Shown here: positions 51,519 to 60,334 of the stretch, in pieces
How positions within the stretch are numbered: the stretch's first letter is position 1
Layout of the letters: each line of letters starts with the position of its first letter
Source of the DNA: Bradyrhizobium sp. LLZ17
Lineage (GTDB): Bacteria > Pseudomonadota > Alphaproteobacteria > Rhizobiales > Xanthobacteraceae
Direction: 5' to 3'
Assembly (NCBI RefSeq): GCF_041200145.1
Contig: NZ_CP165734.1
Coordinates: 2,170,001-2,234,000, forward strand
DNA: 64,000 nucleotides
Position numbers and translations under genes: made by a program
The notes under the pieces: generated by a model
Databases searched by the model: none
What the model was told of the DNA's origin: nothing
Seen by the model: the letters and a program-made list of their open reading frames with translations, nothing else

Positions 51519-52835
51519 ATGATTTCCAGCACGGATGGCGCCGTCACAGCTGCGCCTCTTCGCACCGGTTTCCGTTGGCTCCAGCTCGGCATGGGCATCG
51601 TCTGCATGGCGATGATCGCGAACCTGCAATATGGCTGGACGCTGTTTGTCGACCCGATCGATGCGGCCCACCATTGGGGACGCGCCGCGATCCAGCTCGC
51701 TTTCACCATCTTCGTCGTGACCGAGACCTGGCTGGTGCCGATCGAGGCCTGGTTCGTCGACAAATACGGCCCGCGCATCGTCATCATGTTCGGTGGCGTG
51801 ATGATCGCGCTGTCCTGGATCCTCAATTCCTATGCGGACTCGCTCACCCTGCTGTACGCAGCGGCGGTCGTCGGCGGCATGGGCGCGGGCGCGGTGTACG
51901 GCACGTGCGTCGGCAACGCGCTGAAATGGTTTCCTGATCGCCGCGGTCTGGCGGCCGGCGCGACTGCCGCAGGCTTCGGCGCGGGCGCCGCGCTCACGGT
52001 CGTTCCGATCGCGATGATGATCGCATCCAGCGGCTACCAGAGCGCGTTCTTCAAGTTCGGCATCGGCCAAGGCGTGATCGTGTTCGTGCTCGCCTTCTTC
52101 ATCCAGCCGCCGCGGATCTCAATTCCGCCGAAGAAGAAGCAGCTCAACCTGCCGCAGACCAAGATCGACTTCACCCCGCCGCAGGTGCTGCGCGCCCCTA
52201 TTTTCTGGGTGATGTATCTCGTTTTCGTCATGGTCGCCTCAGGCGGCCTGATGACCGCGGCGCAGATCGCGCCGATCGCGCACGACTTCAAGATCGCCAG
52301 CACGCCGGTCACGCTGCTCGGCTTCCAGATGGCGGCGCTGACTTTCGCGATTTCGCTCGACCGCATCTTCGACGGCTTCGGCCGGCCGTTCTTCGGCTGG
52401 GTTTCCGACACCATCGGCCGTGAGAACACCATGTTCATCGCCTTCGGCACCGCGGCCTTGATGCTGCTGGCGCTGTCGGCCTATGGCCACGTGCCGATGG
52501 TGTTCGTGCTTGCGACTGCGGTTTACTTCGGCGTCTTCGGCGAGATCTACTCGCTGTTTCCCGCGACCAGCGGCGATACCTTCGGCTCGAAATATGCGAC
52601 CACCAACAACGGCATGCTCTACACCGCGAAAGGCACGGCCTCGCTGCTCGTCCCGCTCGCGAGCGTGATCTCGGCAGCCTATGGCTGGAAGGCCGTGTTC
52701 GTGGTGGCGGTCGCGCTGAACGCCACGGCCGCGCTGACGGCGCTGTTCGTGATCAAGCCGATGCGCCGCTCCTTCATCCTCGGCAACGAAGCGACGTCCG
52801 CCGAAACCGCTGCCGGAAGCACCAAGGCGGCGTAG
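51519..52835 (+). CDS. oxlT: Oxalate/formate antiporter-type MFS transporter 2
   Basis: A 438-residue MFS protein with twelve predicted helices. Signature stretches are LGMGIVCMAMIANLQYGWTLF, ETWLVPIEAWFVDKYGPRIV, GTCVGNALKWFPDRRGLAAG and GEIYSLFPATSGDTFGSKYA. The frame is open 41 codons upstream, but the start MISSTDGAVTAAP (51519) follows GGGAGG. It is a paralogue of the preceding gene with separate promoter, palindrome and terminator. Intact, unlike its neighbour. Confidence 0.92.
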   Translation: MISSTDGAVTAAPLRTGFRWLQLGMGIVCMAMIANLQYGWTLFVDPIDAAHHWGRAAIQLAFTIFVVTETWLVPIEAWFVDKYGPRIVIMFGGVMIALSWILNSYADSLTLLYAAAVVGGMGAGAVYGTCVGNALKWFPDRRGLAAGATAAGFGAGAALTVVPIAMMIASSGYQSAFFKFGIGQGVIVFVLAFFIQPPRISIPPKKKQLNLPQTKIDFTPPQVLRAPIFWVMYLVFVMVASGGLMTAAQIAPIAHDFKIASTPVTLLGFQMAALTFAISLDRIFDGFGRPFFGWVSDTIGRENTMFIAFGTAALMLLALSAYGHVPMVFVLATAVYFGVFGEIYSLFPATSGDTFGSKYATTNNGMLYTAKGTASLLVPLASVISAAYGWKAVFVVAVALNATAALTALFVIKPMRRSFILGNEATSAETAAGSTKAA

Positions 52836-52860
52836 CCCCGCATCAACCGCATCCATCAGG

Positions 52861-52892
52861 AAGGGGGCGCATCGCTGCGCCCCTTTCTTTTT
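52861..52892 (+). terminator. Rho-independent terminator after oxlT2
   Basis: GGGGCGCA / TGCGCCCC with a TCGC loop, then TTTCTTTTT. Confidence 0.88.
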
Positions 52893-52977
52893 GGCCTGGC
52901 GCTTGTTGGGTCCTGCGGCAATGTCAGCATCGCTGCCGCAAGATTTTTCGGATCAGCCAAATCCAATGCTTGACGAT

Positions 52978-52994
52978 TGGCATAATGTATACCA
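52978..52994. promoter_or_regulatory. GntR operator candidate 6, TGGCAT-N5-ATACCA
   Basis: Closest to the consensus of the plus-strand sites (one G-T type difference between half-sites), spacer AATGT, 34 bp upstream of the CBS-domain gene. Confidence 0.7.
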
Positions 52995-53027
52995 CACTTG
53001 CTCCATCATTCACCCAGGGAGGTTGCA

Positions 53028-53453
53028 ATGCTGGTCGGAGACATTCTGCGCAAGAAGACGCCGCGCGTTGTTACGGTGCGAATGAACGAAACGGTGGGTA
53101 TCGCCGCCAAGCTGATGCGCGCCAACAATATCAGCGCGCTGGTGGTCAAGGACGTGGTCCGCTCGGAAGGTAATACCGCCGTCGGCATGTTCACCGAGCG
53201 CGACGTGGTGCGTGCGGTCGCCGAGCACGGCGCCAACGGCGTCAACGTCAAGGTCTCGCAGCTTGTCTCGGTGCAGCAGCTGATCTCCTGCACCTCGAGC
53301 GATACGATCGAGCACGTCCGGCACCTGATGAACCGCAATCACATCCGCCACCTGCCGGTGATCGACGATTACAGCCTCGTCTCCGTCATCAGCATGCGCG
53401 ACATCGCGGCTGCCGTCGACGACGCGAGCAACAGCACGCCGAAAGCGGCTTAG
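53028..53453 (+). CDS. CBS-domain-pair protein
   Basis: A 141-residue protein consisting of two CBS motifs (about residues 5-70 and 75-135). Characteristic segments are VTVRMNETVGIAAKLMRANN, VGMFTERDVVRAVAEHG, MNRNHIRHLPVIDD and VSVISMRDIAAAV. CBS pairs bind adenine nucleotides and act as energy sensors. AGGGAGG precedes the ATG, and a GntR-type palindrome lies 34 bp upstream. It is therefore probably co-expressed with the oxalate genes, where it could adjust an enzyme or transporter to the energy state (inference). Confidence 0.9.
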   Translation: MLVGDILRKKTPRVVTVRMNETVGIAAKLMRANNISALVVKDVVRSEGNTAVGMFTERDVVRAVAEHGANGVNVKVSQLVSVQQLISCTSSDTIEHVRHLMNRNHIRHLPVIDDYSLVSVISMRDIAAAVDDASNSTPKAA

Positions 53454-53500
53454 GGCAGCTTCATGCAGCCGGCCTGACGCAGCCACGGAAAAGTCGCGCC

Positions 53501-53625
53501 CCCTCTCCCGCCTGCGGGAGAGGGTTGGGGAGAGGGTGTCTCCGCTAGGGAGACTCCCCAAGAGGATAGAGCCCTCACCCGCCGCGCTCTTCGAGCGCGC
53601 CGACCTCTCCCGCAAGCGGGAGAGG
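53501..53625. repeat. Dispersed palindromic intergenic repeat, family A
   Basis: Left hairpin CCCTCTCCCGC-CT-GCGGGAGAGGG and right hairpin CCTCTCCCGC-AA-GCGGGAGAGG, with GAGCCCTCACCC between. It fills the gap before the PanE-family gene. Confidence 0.75.
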
Positions 53626-53690
53626 TGCCGAGAGCTCGTGCCACGAGCAATCGAAACACTTCCAAAATTCTGGTCACCCGCGAGGATTTC

Positions 53691-54710
53691 ATGAAGATCT
53701 GCATCTACGGCGCCGGCGCGATCGGCGGATATCTCGGAGTGCAGCTCGCGCGCGCTGGCGCCGACGTCAGCCTGATCGCGCGCGGCGCACACCTTGCCGC
53801 GATGCGCGAGCAGGGCCTGACGCTGCTCGCCGGCGAAGAGAAGCACATCGTCCATCCGCGCTGCACCGACGATCCGGCCGAGCTCGGCGTGCAGGACTAC
53901 GTCATCGTCACGCTGAAGGCGCATTCGATCACCGGCGTGATCGAGAAAATGAAGCCGCTGCTGGGCCCGCACACCCGCATCGTCACCGCGGTCAACGGCA
54001 TCCCCTATTGGTACTTCTACAAGCATGGCGGCGCGTACGAGAACGCGACGCTGGACAGCATCGATCCCGGCGGGCGGCAGTGGCACGAGCTCGGCGCCGA
54101 GCGCGCCATCGGCTGCATCGTCTATCCCGCGACCGAGATCGAGGCGCCCGGCGTGATCCGCCACGTCTACGGCAACAATTTTCCGCTCGGCGAACCCTCC
54201 GGCGAAATCAGCGGGGACGTGCAGCGGCTCGCCGATCTGTTCGTCGCCGCCGGCCTGAAGGCGCCCGTGCTCGACCGCATCCGCGACGAGATCTGGCTCA
54301 AGCTGTGGGGCAATGTCTGCTTCAACCCGATCAGCGCGCTGACCCACGCAACGCTCGACGTGATCTGCACCGATCCCGCCACCCGCGCATTGTCGCGCGC
54401 GATCATGCTGGAGACGCAAGGCATCGCCGAGACGTTCGGGGTTAAATTCCGTCTCGATGTCGAGCGCCGCATCGAGGGCGCCCGCAAGGTCGGCGCGCAC
54501 AAGACATCGATGCTTCAGGACCTCGAGCGCGGCCGTCCGATGGAAATCGATCCGCTCGTCACCGTGGTGCAGGAGATGGGTCGCTTGACCAAAATCCCGA
54601 CGCCCGCGCTCGACTCGGTGCTGGCGATGGTGACCCAGCGCGCCCGCATCGCCGGCCTCTATGACGGCGTCGCCGCGCCGGCCGATTCCCGCGCGCTGGC
54701 GGTGGCGTGA
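53691..54710 (+). CDS. PanE/ApbA-family reductase, possible oxalyl-CoA reductase
   Basis: A 339-residue NADP-dependent reductase. The N-terminal motif is CIYGAGAIGGYLGVQLARAG; the catalytic Lys lies in EIWLKLWGNVCFNPISALTH. By sequence it would be called 2-dehydropantoate 2-reductase. In Methylobacterium extorquens the oxalate-assimilation enzyme oxalyl-CoA reductase (PanE2) belongs to this family, and this gene lies among oxalate genes with gcl-hyi-glxR nearby. That role is therefore proposed here. GAGGA precedes the ATG at 53691; the frame is open upstream through the repeat. It overlaps the next gene by one base. Confidence 0.82.
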   Translation: MKICIYGAGAIGGYLGVQLARAGADVSLIARGAHLAAMREQGLTLLAGEEKHIVHPRCTDDPAELGVQDYVIVTLKAHSITGVIEKMKPLLGPHTRIVTAVNGIPYWYFYKHGGAYENATLDSIDPGGRQWHELGAERAIGCIVYPATEIEAPGVIRHVYGNNFPLGEPSGEISGDVQRLADLFVAAGLKAPVLDRIRDEIWLKLWGNVCFNPISALTHATLDVICTDPATRALSRAIMLETQGIAETFGVKFRLDVERRIEGARKVGAHKTSMLQDLERGRPMEIDPLVTVVQEMGRLTKIPTPALDSVLAMVTQRARIAGLYDGVAAPADSRALAVA

Positions 54711-55495
54711 TGGCTGGCGAGATGAAAAAATGGCTCCGCTTCCGCCATGCCGGCACGACCGGCTTCGGCACGTTGACATCGTCGGGCATCAGCGTTCATG
54801 ACGGCGAGATGTTCGGCCGCAACGCGCCGAACGGCAAGACGCTCGCGCTGTCGGAGGTCGAGCTGCTGGCACCTTGCGCGCCCAGCAAGATCGTCGCGCT
54901 CTGGAATAATTTTCACGCGCTCGCGGCCAAGCTAAACCAGCCCGAGCCGCCGGAGCCACTTTATCTCTTGAAAGCCACCACCAGCATCACGACGCCCGGC
55001 GCGGTGATCCGCCGGCCCACTTTCTACGACGGCAAGACCACCTATGAAGGCGAACTCGGCATCGTCATCGGCAAGACCTGCGCGCGCGTCTCGCCTGCCG
55101 AGGCAGACGCCTTCATCTTCGGCTATACCTGCGTCAACGACATCACCGCCAACGACATCCTGACCCGCGACCCCACCTTCCCGCAATGGGCCCGCGCCAA
55201 GGGGATCGACGATTACGGCCCGTTCGGCCCGGTCATCGCGACCGGCCTCAATCCCGCAAAGCTTACCGTCCGCACCATCCTCAACGGCGCCGAGCGGCAG
55301 AACTATCCGATCGCGGACATGATCTTCAGCGCGCAAGAGCTGGTCAGCAAGATCTCTCACAACATGACCCTGCTTGCCGGCGACCTCATCGCGGTGGGGA
55401 CCTCGGTCGGCGTGGGCGTGATGAAGGAGCAGGTCAACATTGTGACGGTGGCGATCGACGGGATCGGCGAGCTGACCAACGAGTTTCGGCTGTAG
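54710..55495 (+). CDS. Fumarylacetoacetate hydrolase-family protein
   Basis: A 261-residue FAH-fold enzyme. Core motifs: NFHALAAKLNQPEPPEPLYL, the metal-binding Glu pair in TTYEGELGIVIGK, FGYTCVNDITANDILTRD, and ISHNMTLLAGDLIAVGTSVG. Short FAH proteins hydrolyse acylpyruvates or decarboxylate/isomerise dicarboxylates. TGATG overlap with the PanE-family gene implies co-translation. The substrate is unknown; oxaloacetate decarboxylase-type activity is known in this family and would fit a C2/C4-acid context. Confidence 0.85.
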   Translation: MAGEMKKWLRFRHAGTTGFGTLTSSGISVHDGEMFGRNAPNGKTLALSEVELLAPCAPSKIVALWNNFHALAAKLNQPEPPEPLYLLKATTSITTPGAVIRRPTFYDGKTTYEGELGIVIGKTCARVSPAEADAFIFGYTCVNDITANDILTRDPTFPQWARAKGIDDYGPFGPVIATGLNPAKLTVRTILNGAERQNYPIADMIFSAQELVSKISHNMTLLAGDLIAVGTSVGVGVMKEQVNIVTVAIDGIGELTNEFRL

Positions 55496-55496
55496 C

Positions 55497-55628
55497 GTCC
55501 CGCATTCCGGGCCGCGACCAAGTCGCGAGCTTTGATGCGCAGTTGCGCATCTGAGAATCCATTTCTCCAACGTCTCTGCCGCCCGATGGATTCCGGGCTC
55601 GGCGCTTCGCGCCGCCCCGGAATGACGG
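55497..55628. repeat. Dispersed intergenic repeat, family E
   Basis: CGTCCCGCATTCCGGG at the left and CCCCGGAATGACGGCG at the right form imperfect arms, with GATGCGCAGTTGCGCATC as an internal hairpin. It occupies the first half of the 320-bp gap before the coiled-coil gene; the other half (55629-55815) shows no gene. Confidence 0.65.
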
Positions 55629-55815
55629 CGAACGGGTGTTGGCATCGCCTAATTTCGGAAAAACCACTTCCGCGCCCGCCTCCACCAACCCGGCTGACGC
55701 AAACCAGCCGTGGATTGCGCGGCCATAAAGCTCCGGCAACCCGTCCGCCCCTTGATCTCGGTTTCGCTCTCCAATAGCAATTATGGCGAGATTGTGCAGG
55801 CGTGAGGACGTCACG

Positions 55816-57222
55816 ATGTGGCTGTTTTTCCTGGTTGCCTGGTTTGTCCTGCTCGCCGCCATCGCGCTTCTCGCCCCCCAGGCGTTTGGTTACGACATCA
55901 CGCACCTGCCCGCCGCGTTTGGGGCCTTGCCGATGCCGCAGCGCATCGCAGCCGGCGCGATCGTGGTGGGCGGGCTGGGCTTGATCGGCGCCACCGCCTG
56001 GCGGTTGTCGCGCCAGGACCGACGCCTCGACAAGCTGCGCGACCGCCTCAGGAAGACCCGGGAGGACGTTGTCGTTGCCCACGCGCTGCAAAACCACCTG
56101 GACGCCACCGTCCAGCACCTGATCGAGAGCGATCCCAGGGAGGCCGTCTCCGCGCTCCACGACAAGCTCGGCGAGACCGAGCAGCGCGCGCTGCTGCAGC
56201 AGGGCCGCAACCAGTCCACCGACATGCACGACCAGCTCGCCGAAATCCGCCGCCGCCAGCAGGAGCTGCGCGAGATCGTCGGCAAGGCCGCCGAGCAGCG
56301 CCGGGCGGTCGAGCCGGTCTTCACCGAAATCCGCGACCGCCAGAACCAGCTCGAGCGCTCGCTGCTCGACCTCGAGACCGACGACCGCAAGAACAATCTC
56401 GCCGACCGGCTGAAGGACATCGCCGGCGGCATCTCCACGCTGTTGTCGCGGGTGAACGCGGTCCAAGACACCTTCTCGACGCTCAACCAGTACAAGGAAG
56501 ATCTGGCGAAATCCCACGCCGAGCTGGTGCCGCTGCGCTCGTCCGATGGCGGGCTCAATGCCTTGATCGGCGAACTGAGCCTCAGCCATGAGCGCCTCAC
56601 CAAGACCGTCGACGAGCTCGAGACCGGCGGCGAAGCTCCGCTCAGCGCACGCGTCGAGGCGCTGTCGAAGAACAAGATCGAGATCGAGCAGCGCCTCGCC
56701 CGCATCGACGACAGCGCCAACATCCTCAACACGATCCGGCTTGATTTCGAGGAGCTCGCCCAACGCCAGGCCCAGCTCGAACGCTCGCTCGCCGATGTCG
56801 AGACCGACGCCGACGGCACGACGCTCGTCGATCGCCAGAACGCGCTGAACGATTTCATCATCCAGTCGCGCCAGCGTCTCGGGGCCTTGCAGGAGACCGT
56901 GGCGACGCTGAATGCCTTCAAGACCGAGATGTCGAAGTCGCAGGCCGACCTCCTCCCGCTGAAGGCCCCGGTATTCGGCATCGAAGCCCTGATCGCCGAC
57001 GTCAGCACCACCCGCGACCTGCTCGCCAAGACCGTCGGCGAGATCGAGGCAAACGGCGGCGTCCCCCTTGCCTCGCGCGTCGACGCGCTCGCCAAGAGCA
57101 AGCGCGACGTCGAAGACCGGCTCGCTCGCATCTTCGACCATTTCAACTCGCTCGACACCCTGCGCAAGGATATCGGCGGCATCTTCTCGACGATCCGGAA
57201 CAGCCTGAACCGGATCGGGTAA
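55816..57222 (+). CDS. Membrane-anchored coiled-coil protein with an internal duplication
   Basis: 468 residues. Two N-terminal membrane helices (MWLFFLVAWFVLLAAIALLA and IAAGAIVVGGLGLIGATAW) precede about 400 residues of coiled coil rich in Asp, Glu, Arg, Leu and Gln. Residues about 172-312 and 313-455 are tandem copies: both begin with RQ(N/A)QLERSL and contain KSHAELVPL / KSQADLLPL, LTKTVDELETGG / LAKTVGEIEANG and RLARI. GAGGA precedes the ATG. A structural or envelope-scaffold role is plausible; I do not recognise the family. Confidence 0.8.
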   Translation: MWLFFLVAWFVLLAAIALLAPQAFGYDITHLPAAFGALPMPQRIAAGAIVVGGLGLIGATAWRLSRQDRRLDKLRDRLRKTREDVVVAHALQNHLDATVQHLIESDPREAVSALHDKLGETEQRALLQQGRNQSTDMHDQLAEIRRRQQELREIVGKAAEQRRAVEPVFTEIRDRQNQLERSLLDLETDDRKNNLADRLKDIAGGISTLLSRVNAVQDTFSTLNQYKEDLAKSHAELVPLRSSDGGLNALIGELSLSHERLTKTVDELETGGEAPLSARVEALSKNKIEIEQRLARIDDSANILNTIRLDFEELAQRQAQLERSLADVETDADGTTLVDRQNALNDFIIQSRQRLGALQETVATLNAFKTEMSKSQADLLPLKAPVFGIEALIADVSTTRDLLAKTVGEIEANGGVPLASRVDALAKSKRDVEDRLARIFDHFNSLDTLRKDIGGIFSTIRNSLNRIG

Positions 57223-57272
57223 GGCGCGCATCGGAATCGAACCGCGATCCCTCACCATGCGACCAATGGCTC

Positions 57273-57989
57273 ATGCGCATCATCCTCGGCTTCGTTTCCG
57301 CCGTGCTCGGCCTGCTCGCCGGCTGGTCCGCCCTTGCGGCGCTGGTGGTGATGCTGGCCGGGCCCGACCGCGATGGCGGCATCGCCATGGGTGCCGTCTT
57401 CAGCATCGGCCCGATCGGCGGCGTGCTCGGCCTGATCGCCGGCATCTGGCTGTTCACGCGCATCGGCATCGTCCGAGACGACGCGGCTCCGCCCGTTACC
57501 GAAACGTCAGAGACCGCGGCTCGCCCCAAGTCCCGCCTGTCCTTCCCCTTCGCCGTCACGCTGCTGCTCATCACCTCCGGCCTGGCGTGGTGGGGATGGT
57601 ACGAGTTCATCCGCTCGCCCACTCTCAGCCATGGCTACATGACGCTCGCAATCGAGTTTCGTCTTCCCGCCGGCATGAGCTTGCCGGACAAGGAGGAGGA
57701 CGTGCACATCGAGGTCGAGGAAGCGAAAGGCTATGCCGACCCCATGTTGCCGCCCAACTGGCGCGCGCATGATGGCGACCGCAAAGCGATCATTGCCTCG
57801 GCGTCGCTGATGTACAAGACGCGCCATCGCGCCGTCAGCCTGACGCTGCCGGGCACGCCGACGCAAAGCTGGGCGATCGATCTTCCGTCCGATCCGGATC
57901 CGACGCCGGGCTTTTCGCCCTGGCGCGTTGCGAGCGAACCATCGCCGGAAAAGATCGAGATGCATTTCCGCCTCAGCGCTGATCGCTGA
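57273..57989 (+). CDS. Hypothetical membrane protein
   Basis: 238 residues. Three hydrophobic helices: two at the N-terminus (ILGFVSAVLGLLAGWSALAA and VFSIGPIGGVLGLIAGIWLF) and one at about residues 92-112 (FPFAVTLLLITSGLAWWGWY). A soluble beta-rich C-terminal domain of about 120 residues follows, probably periplasmic (MTLAIEFRLPAGMSLPDKEE, AVSLTLPGTPTQSWAIDLP). The final segment is EPSPEKIEMHFRLSADR. It follows the coiled-coil gene by 50 bp and may be co-transcribed. Function unknown. Confidence 0.75.
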   Translation: MRIILGFVSAVLGLLAGWSALAALVVMLAGPDRDGGIAMGAVFSIGPIGGVLGLIAGIWLFTRIGIVRDDAAPPVTETSETAARPKSRLSFPFAVTLLLITSGLAWWGWYEFIRSPTLSHGYMTLAIEFRLPAGMSLPDKEEDVHIEVEEAKGYADPMLPPNWRAHDGDRKAIIASASLMYKTRHRAVSLTLPGTPTQSWAIDLPSDPDPTPGFSPWRVASEPSPEKIEMHFRLSADR

Positions 57990-58159
57990 GGAGCGCACTA
58001 CGGCCACTGAAATATTCCGACACATCACATCTCTGCCGACACCGACATATGCCCCCAACATGCCGCGCGGATGCCGCACTGTAGACGCATTCCGACGCCC
58101 TTCTGTGAGGCGTGTCTGGGGGCACGGCTCTGCCGTGTTTGGACCAAACCTTCAGGGGT

Positions 58160-58351
58160 ATGAACGTGAAGAAGATTGTATTTGTCGTGGGTGCTACGCT
58201 TGCTCTGGTGACCGTTGCGAACGCTGCGGATCTGCCGCGCCGCCAGCCCGTGCCGGTCTATCCGGCGGAGCAGGCCCCGATCGGCAAGATGCCGATTGGC
58301 AAGAGCCCGATCGGAAAGGCCCCGATCGGCAAGGCGCCGGCGCACTACTGA
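58160..58351 (+). CDS. Small exported protein with PIGK repeats
   Basis: 63 residues: signal peptide (VKKIVFVVGATLALVTVANA), a short proline-rich linker (DLPRRQPVPVYPAEQA) and four tandem copies of PIGKx at residues 40-59, ending APAHY. At DNA level the 15-bp unit is repeated almost exactly. The start ATG at 58160 (MNVKKIVF) is chosen for the signal peptide; GGGG precedes it. Basic repeats of this type may bind the envelope or metals; no family recognised. Confidence 0.7.
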   Translation: MNVKKIVFVVGATLALVTVANAADLPRRQPVPVYPAEQAPIGKMPIGKSPIGKAPIGKAPAHY

Positions 58352-58407
58352 CGCGCACAATATCGCGCGCTCAACCAGCGAACGGCCAGCAGTCGAGGGG
58401 CATTACC

Positions 58408-59058
58408 GTGACGAGCACATCTGATCGATGGGGATCCCGCCTGCTTGCGGGATTTGCCCTCGCGGCCATGATTGCGTGCACGATGCCATCGGCCTCGGCC
58501 CACGAAGCGAACAAGCGCGTTGCCGATGCAAATGCGCTTGTCTCGGCCGACTCCGCGTCACGACCGGCCCGGCAATCGCCGCAACGGCCGGTCGCGCGCG
58601 CAGAGAAAGGTCCGTACTATGTCGACTTCCGCGCCCGAACGGCCGCGAGCTGGGGTCACGCCTTCGTCTGGTACGGCAAGACCAGCGAGCGCGCCGTCGA
58701 AGTCGCGGGCCTGACGCCGGCGGGCGACACCTGGACCTACGTGCTCGGTTACCTGACCTGGGTGCCGTCGGAGACCGGCGCGAGCTACGGTGATCTCGAC
58801 CCAGACTATCTGACCGCGAGCTATCGCGTCTACCTGAACGAGGCCGACGCCAAGCGCGTGTTCGCCTACATCAAGAAATTGCAGGCGAGCTCGCCGGTCT
58901 GGAACGCCGAGACCACCAATTGCACCGGCTTCATCGGCGACATCGCCGAATTCATGGGATTGAAGGTCCCCTCCCGCTGGCAGCGCCCGGAAAACTTCGT
59001 CAACACCCTCAAGGAAATCAACGGCGGCCGCCAAATGGTGCGGCTCTCGGCGGAGTAG
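58408..59058 (+). CDS. Exported protein with a probable permuted papain-like (NlpC/P60-type) fold
   Basis: About 216 residues from a GTG at 58408 (GAGGGG upstream). A signal peptide (LLAGFALAAMIACTMPSASA) is followed by an Ala/Arg-rich linker. A His in SWGHAFVWYG (about residue 85) precedes a Cys in NAETTNCTGFIGDIAEFMG (about 172). This His-before-Cys order, with Gly/aromatic flanks, is that of circularly permuted NlpC/P60-type hydrolases. A periplasmic peptidase or amidase acting on cell wall or lipid is possible. No exact family is assigned. Confidence 0.72.
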   Translation: MTSTSDRWGSRLLAGFALAAMIACTMPSASAHEANKRVADANALVSADSASRPARQSPQRPVARAEKGPYYVDFRARTAASWGHAFVWYGKTSERAVEVAGLTPAGDTWTYVLGYLTWVPSETGASYGDLDPDYLTASYRVYLNEADAKRVFAYIKKLQASSPVWNAETTNCTGFIGDIAEFMGLKVPSRWQRPENFVNTLKEINGGRQMVRLSAE

Positions 59059-59068
59059 CGGGCCAGGC

Positions 59069-60309
<1,241 letters not shown>

Positions 60310-60334
60310 TCACTGCAACAAGCGAGAGCAATTC

